From Streptomyces sp. MUM 203J (lineage in GTDB: Bacteria > Actinomycetota > Actinomycetes > Streptomycetales > Streptomycetaceae): a stretch of 64,000 nt of DNA. The stretch spans positions 49,390 through 113,389 of the forward strand of contig NZ_JADWYO010000012.1 of NCBI RefSeq assembly GCF_022414595.1, written 5' to 3'. The notes below the pieces were generated by a model. That model ran no database searches, was not told the DNA's origin, and saw only the letters and a program-made list of their open reading frames with translations. Below, in pieces: positions 59,946-64,000 of this stretch (position 1 is its first letter; each line of letters begins with the position of its first letter). Made by a program: the position numbers and the translations under genes.

Positions 59946-60767
59946 ATGAAACTCCGCACCAGCGTCGCAGTAGCCGCCTCTATCGGGATGTGCGCACTCG
60001 CGGTCGGAGCCGCGGGGCCCGCCTCCGCCGCGCAGGACGACGAGGCCATGGTCTCCGTCTTCCATGCCGTTCCCGGCCTGACCGTCGACGTGTACGCCAA
60101 CGGGGACGAGCTGCTCGCGGGCTTCGAGCCGGGCACTCTCACCGAGCCGCAGGCGCTTCCGGCCGGCTCCTACGACATCGAGATCTTCCCGGCCGGTGCC
60201 GATCCGAGCGGCACCCCAGCGATCCAGAAGACGGTCGAGGCGCCCGCGGGAGCCGACGCGACCGTCGTCGCCCACCTGTCGGCCGACGGAACACCCCGGT
60301 TGGACGCCTATGTGAACGATGTGTCCCAGGTGCCCGCCGGAGAAGCCCGCCTGACGGTACGTCACGTCGCCGCGGCGCCGGCGGTGGACGTCCGGGCAGG
60401 CGACCAGCCCGTCTTCAAGGGACTGGAGAACCCTGACGAGGACACCACCGAGGTGTCGGCCGGAACGATCTCGGCCGACGTCGTCCTCGCCGGGACCGAC
60501 GACGTCGTCCTCGGTCCCGCCGACCTCGACCTGAAGGAGGGCACCAGCACCGTCGTCTACGCCTGGGGCAGCGCCACCGACGACAACCTCGCCCTGAAGG
60601 TGCAGACACTGGCCGCCTCGCACGGGACGCCCTCCGCGGTGAACGCCGGATTCGGGGCGGGCACGAACGACTCCGACGCGTGGATCGCCTACTCCGCCGG
60701 CTTCGGTCTGCTCGCTCTCGCGGGAGCGCTCACCGTCAGGCACCTGAGGGCACGCGATCGTGCCTGA
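59946..60767 (+). CDS. Secreted, membrane-anchored DUF4397 protein
   Basis: 273 aa. A signal peptide (residues 1-29, VAVAASIGMCALAVGAAGPASAA) is followed by two DUF4397 modules: AMVSVFHAVPGLTVDVYANGDELL, and later RLTVRHVAAAPAVDVRAGDQPVF. These are immunoglobulin-like extracytoplasmic domains. The C-terminus is one transmembrane helix (AYSAGFGLLALAGALTV) with basic residues after it (RHLRARDRA), like a cell-wall sorting tail but without LPxTG. It overlaps the sortase gene by 8 bases. ATG with GAAAGGACACGG. Function unknown; perhaps a surface adhesin or scaffold. Confidence 0.9.
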   Translation: MKLRTSVAVAASIGMCALAVGAAGPASAAQDDEAMVSVFHAVPGLTVDVYANGDELLAGFEPGTLTEPQALPAGSYDIEIFPAGADPSGTPAIQKTVEAPAGADATVVAHLSADGTPRLDAYVNDVSQVPAGEARLTVRHVAAAPAVDVRAGDQPVFKGLENPDEDTTEVSAGTISADVVLAGTDDVVLGPADLDLKEGTSTVVYAWGSATDDNLALKVQTLAASHGTPSAVNAGFGAGTNDSDAWIAYSAGFGLLALAGALTVRHLRARDRA

Positions 60768-61473
60768 GGGAGGTAGGAGCACCGGCCGGTCCGGGAGGTT
60801 CCTCCGCGACGCCACCGCGGTCTCCGCGGTGGCGGCCGCCGGGATCGCGTCGTTCGCCTTCGGCGTCTCCCTCGATCAACGGCACCCCGAGGCCCCGGAT
60901 CTCGCGCGCCCGACGTCGATCGTGACGCCCGGACCGTCGCCGCCCGCGGCGGACGGCGGGGTGACGGTCCACCCGGCCCGGGACGCCGGGAGCCGCCTGC
61001 CGGCGTCCGACGAGGAGGCCGGCCTGCTCCCCGTCCGTGTCGAGATCGAACGCCTCGGACTCGACGCCGCGGTCGTGCCGGTCGGGGTGCGTGAGGACGG
61101 CACCGCGGAGGTCCCCGAGGACCCCGCGCAGGCCGGCTGGTATCGCTTCGGCCCGGTCCCGGGGGACCCCTCGGGATCCGCCGTCCTCATGGGGCACGTC
61201 GATTCCCGCAGCGGGGAACTTGGCGAGTTCGCGGCGCTGTTCGGGGCTCGCCCCGGGGACACGGTGGTCGTCGAACGAGCCGATGCCCCGCCGCTGTCCT
61301 ACCGGATCACCGCGCGCGTCACCGTCGACAAGGACCGGCTCCCCGGCTCCGTCTTCGCCCGGACCGGCGATCCGGTTCTCACCTTGGTCACCTGCGCGCC
61401 GCCATACGACGCCGTCGGGGGCTACCAGCGCAACCTCGTCGTGACGGCGGAGCCCGCGCGGCCCGCCGAGTGA
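60760..61473 (+). CDS. Class F sortase
   Basis: 237-aa membrane-anchored cysteine transpeptidase. An N-terminal helix (residues 17-38, ATAVSAVAAAGIASFAFGVSL) and a Pro-rich spacer lead to the catalytic domain (75-237): LMGHVDSRSG with the catalytic His, LTLVTCAPPYD with the catalytic Cys and YQRNLVV with the Arg. Class F sortases are found mainly in actinobacteria and their substrates are poorly known. GTG start inside the end of the DUF4397 gene, so the two are coupled, and the DUF4397 protein is the obvious candidate partner. Confidence 0.92.
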   Translation: MPEGGRSTGRSGRFLRDATAVSAVAAAGIASFAFGVSLDQRHPEAPDLARPTSIVTPGPSPPAADGGVTVHPARDAGSRLPASDEEAGLLPVRVEIERLGLDAAVVPVGVREDGTAEVPEDPAQAGWYRFGPVPGDPSGSAVLMGHVDSRSGELGEFAALFGARPGDTVVVERADAPPLSYRITARVTVDKDRLPGSVFARTGDPVLTLVTCAPPYDAVGGYQRNLVVTAEPARPAE

Positions 61474-61756
61474 TCGGTGCGCGTTCGTCGTCCGTGCCGG
61501 CCGGCCGGCGCTCCCTCCGGTGTCGGAGGGCCCGCCCCGGACGCACGTCGGAGGGTCCGGCCGCACGAGCCGGCGGCGCGGCCCCGCGCGGAGCCCGTGC
61601 GCGGCGGTCGTGTCGGCTCCGGCGGCGGGGACGGCCGCACATCGGTACGCCGCATCCACCGGACGGGTCGGCGCGGAAGAGTCCGGCGTAGCAGCGCAGT
61701 CGTCCGCCGTCGGGGCCCGTGGCGGATCCGACGGCCGGTTCACCGGGAGTGTCACC

Positions 61757-63130
61757 ATGAGCGTGTCCGTCGTCCTGTTCACCGCCGACCTCCGCGTGCA
61801 CGACCATCCGCCCCTGCGGGCCGCGCTGCAGGGCGCCCACGAGGTGGTGCCGCTGTTCGTCCGCGATCCCGCGGTGGACCGGGCCGGTTTCGCGGCGCCC
61901 AACAGGCTGGCCTTCCTCGCCGACTGCCTCGCCGACCTCGACAAGGCGCTGCGTGATCGCGGGGGCAGGCTCGTCCTGCGCGTCGGCGACACGGTGGCCG
62001 AGGTGTGCTCGCTGGTCGGGGAGGCGCAGGCGGACGAGGTGCACATGGCGGCCGGCCACTCGGCCTTCGCCCGCGCACGGCAGGCGCGGCTGCGTCGTGC
62101 CCTGGAGGCGGACGGCTGCCGGCTCTACGTCCACGAGGCCGTCGTCACCGCCGTGCCGCCCGGCGCCCTCACCCCTCAGGGCGGCGACCACTTCGCGGTC
62201 TTCACCCCGTACTTCAGGCGTTGGGCCGAGGCGCCGCTGCGCGGTCCGCTGCCCGCCCCGCGGGCGGTGCGGGTCCCCTCGCACCTGCGATCCGAGCCCC
62301 TCCCCTCACGGAGCGCGGTCGCCGGGGCATCCGCGGGCCTCGCGGCGGGCGGGGAGTCCCAGGGGCGCAGGCGGCTCGGGGACTGGCTGGCCCGACGGGC
62401 CGACACCTACCGGGAACGCCACGACGACCTCGCGGGCGACGCGACCTCGCGGCTCTCCCCGTATCTGCACTTCGGGGCCGTGTCGGCGGTCGAGGTGGTG
62501 CACCGGGCGCGGCTCAGAGGAGGTGCCGGAGCCGAGGCCTTCGTCCGCGGGCTGTGCTGGCGTGACTTCTTCCACCAGGTGCTGGCGGCCCGCCCCGGGA
62601 GCGCTACCGCGGACTACCGGCCCGGACAGGCCGGACGCCTGCGGGAGGGCGACGCCTCGGCGGACCTGGCCGCCTGGCGGGAGGGCAGGACCGGATACCC
62701 CGTCGTCGACGCGGCGATGCGGCAGCTCGCGCACGAGGGCTGGATGCACAACCGCGGCCGGTTGATCACGGCGTCCTTCCTCACCGGGACGCTCCGCGTC
62801 GACTGGCGCGAGGGCGCTCGTCACTTCCTGGGCCTGCTGGTGGACGGCGACGTGGCGAACAACCAGCTCAACTGGCAGTGGGTGGCGGGCACGGGCACGG
62901 ACACCCGCCCCCACCGCGTCCTGAACCCCGTCCGCCAGGGACGGCGCCACGACCCGGACGGGGCGTACGTGCGCCGGTGGGTTCCGGAGCTCGCCGGTCT
63001 CGGGGGCGCCACGGTGCACGAACCCTGGCGGCTCGCCGGACTCGACCGGGCCGTCTTCGACTACCCCGACCCGATCGTCCGGCCCACGGGCACCGGGGCG
63101 GGCCCCCGCCGACCGCGCCCCGTCGGCTGA
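61757..63130 (+). CDS. Deoxyribodipyrimidine (DNA) photolyase
   Basis: 457-aa flavoprotein that repairs UV-induced pyrimidine dimers with light. The N-terminal antenna domain starts VVLFTADLRVHDHPPL. The C-terminal FAD domain has SRLSPYLHFGAVSAVEV, RGLCWRDFFHQVLAARPG, GRTGYPVVDAAMRQLAHEGWMHNRGRLITASFL and NQLNWQWVAGTGTDTRP in separate blocks, with the electron-transfer Trps. The ATG at 61757 has GGGAGTGTCACC. 283 bases separate it from the sortase gene; an earlier in-frame extension is non-coding in nature. A convergent B12-binding regulator gene lies downstream and may control it by light. Confidence 0.95.
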   Translation: MSVSVVLFTADLRVHDHPPLRAALQGAHEVVPLFVRDPAVDRAGFAAPNRLAFLADCLADLDKALRDRGGRLVLRVGDTVAEVCSLVGEAQADEVHMAAGHSAFARARQARLRRALEADGCRLYVHEAVVTAVPPGALTPQGGDHFAVFTPYFRRWAEAPLRGPLPAPRAVRVPSHLRSEPLPSRSAVAGASAGLAAGGESQGRRRLGDWLARRADTYRERHDDLAGDATSRLSPYLHFGAVSAVEVVHRARLRGGAGAEAFVRGLCWRDFFHQVLAARPGSATADYRPGQAGRLREGDASADLAAWREGRTGYPVVDAAMRQLAHEGWMHNRGRLITASFLTGTLRVDWREGARHFLGLLVDGDVANNQLNWQWVAGTGTDTRPHRVLNPVRQGRRHDPDGAYVRRWVPELAGLGGATVHEPWRLAGLDRAVFDYPDPIVRPTGTGAGPRRPRPVG

Positions 63131-63263
63131 GTCCCCCACACGCAGACGGCGTCCCGGCCCTTCCGGTGGCACCCGATGTCCCCGCGGACACCGGGCCCGG
63201 CCGGGCGGGCGCCCGCCACGAGGGCACGTCCCGGCCACCGGGCGGGCGCCCCCGGAGGAGCGC

Positions 63264-64000
63264 TCACCCGCCGGCGACCCGGGCGGTCTCCTCGTACCAC
63301 TTCGTGATCAGGTCCAGCGCCTCCCGCAGCCCGTGAGGCCGCAGCATCCCGGCGCCGGGAGGGCGCCCGGCCCAGCCCGGGCCGGCGAGCAGGACCAGCG
63401 GGGTCGTCCGCGCGCCTCTCGGACCGAAGGCCGTGCCGGCGACGTGTCGGGCCAGCGCGCGGCTCGCGGTGGAGCGGGCCTGCGACCACAGCACCACCAC
63501 CGCCGGGCCGCACCGCCGCACTGCGGCGTCCAGGGCCTCCGCGGGGACGGCGCCGCCGAACATGCGCGTCGGCACGCCCTGCTCGGCCAGGCCGGCGGCG
63601 AGTGCCTCCAGGGGCAGGGTGTGCAGCTCCGCCGGCATGCACGCGAGCACGACCGGAGCCGCCCACGCGTCGGCACGCCCCGTGACGACCGCCCTGCGCA
63701 GCGCGGTCGACACCTGCCAGGAGAGCAGGTGCTCCACCTCGACGTAGCGGTCGTCCGACGACTCCCATCTGCGCCCCACGGCGTGCAGCGTCGGCGCCAG
63801 CACCTCCTCCCAGGCCGTGACGAGCCCGTACTCGTCGACGACCCGCTGCAGCAGCGTCTCCATGGCCCGCGTGTCGAGCCGCACGGCGGCGCGGGCCAGC
63901 CCGCGGCACTCCTGCCGCACGTCTCCGAGCGGGAGGCCGCTGCCCGAGCCCGGGCGACGGGCGGGCTCCGCCGCCGCCGCCGACGGGACTGGCGCGGCCC
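63264..64000 (-). CDS. B12-binding transcriptional regulator, C-terminal part (LitR-like?)
   Basis: The frame is open to the right edge, so the N-terminus (expected MerR-type helix-turn-helix) is outside the window. About 245 residues are visible. Residues RLDTRAMETLLQRVVDEYGLVTAWEEVLAPTLHAVGRRWE resemble the four-helix B12-binding-2 domain, and VLACMPAELHTLPLEALAAGLAEQGVPTRMFGGAVPAEALDAAV, in its pieces, the Rossmann-like cobalamin-binding domain with the ELHTLPL pattern of LitR/CarH light sensors. Adjacent to a photolyase gene, it fits an adenosylcobalamin photoreceptor. A classic DxHxxG motif is not exact, so light sensing is inferred. Confidence 0.8.
   Translation of the reverse strand, partial: AAPVPSAAAAEPARRPGSGSGLPLGDVRQECRGLARAAVRLDTRAMETLLQRVVDEYGLVTAWEEVLAPTLHAVGRRWESSDDRYVEVEHLLSWQVSTALRRAVVTGRADAWAAPVVLACMPAELHTLPLEALAAGLAEQGVPTRMFGGAVPAEALDAAVRRCGPAVVVLWSQARSTASRALARHVAGTAFGPRGARTTPLVLLAGPGWAGRPPGAGMLRPHGLREALDLITKWYEETARVAGG

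Noticed and set aside
57920..60436. 838-codon open frame on the plus strand
   Set aside because: It spans the antisense of the class IV aminotransferase and sigma factor genes and an out-of-frame part of the DUF4397 gene, with no recognisable domain.

Overview
The window is high-GC actinobacterial DNA, almost certainly the chromosome of a Streptomyces. Signs are very high GC at third codon positions, frequent GTG and TTG starts, many 4-bp stop/start overlaps, and Streptomyces-type families (DUF397, YbjN, DUF3151, DUF3152, DUF2617, GH19 chitinase, class F sortase). From memory, the order purA / lipid-kinase-like / kynurenine genes / fba / pyrE / aldose epimerase / spermidine synthase / aminotransferase / YbjN / clpB is a conserved Streptomyces core block. 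A tandem pair of parS (ParB-binding) sites next to pyrE fits a location fairly near the replication origin.

Layout. 0-4 kb: end of a membrane protein, then a tight operon of sugar epimerase, glycosyltransferase, TIGR04282-like protein and methyltransferase. 4-7 kb: GntR regulator with a coupled unknown gene, and a class III aminotransferase. 7-14 kb: HemK-like methyltransferase, a three-gene roadblock cassette, a DUF397 gene coupled to a probable toxin-antitoxin pair, an H-type lectin-domain protein and a hydrolase. 14-19 kb: an HTH/zinc-ribbon protein, a secreted GH19 chitinase with DasR-like promoter repeats, purA and a lipid-kinase-like gene. 19-26 kb: a regulated ABC exporter, a P450 and a two-component system. 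26-29 kb: tryptophan to anthranilate catabolism (tryptophan dioxygenase, likely formamidase, kynureninase). 29-38 kb: core metabolism and conserved unknowns (fba, pyrE, polyamine synthase and others).

38-44 kb holds the most irregular structure. Two small membrane proteins with Cys-studded Gly or Ser tails precede an intact aminotransferase gene. About 3.3 kb further on lies a diverged 3' remnant of the same gene. Between them sit a 706-aa protein of unknown family and a toxin-antitoxin pair, which suggests an inserted segment. 45-48 kb: clpB with a perfect HspR operator (HAIR) that it shares with a divergent flavin-type oxidase gene.

48-56 kb contains a GntR/UTRA regulator, a palindromic operator and a complete ABC importer of the phosphonate/iron/polyamine type. 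The operon ends in a rare-looking fusion of a HAD phosphatase to an endonuclease/exonuclease/phosphatase (EEP) domain. I read this as a candidate uptake-and-cleavage system for a phosphodiester; it is the best candidate here for an undescribed system. 56-64 kb: SMR efflux with a coupled TetR regulator, an Rpn-type nuclease, a class IV aminotransferase, an ECF sigma factor, a DUF4397 protein overlapping a class F sortase, a DNA photolyase, and the C-terminal part of a B12-binding regulator that may be a light sensor. No rRNA, tRNA, CRISPR array, insertion sequence or integrase was recognised.
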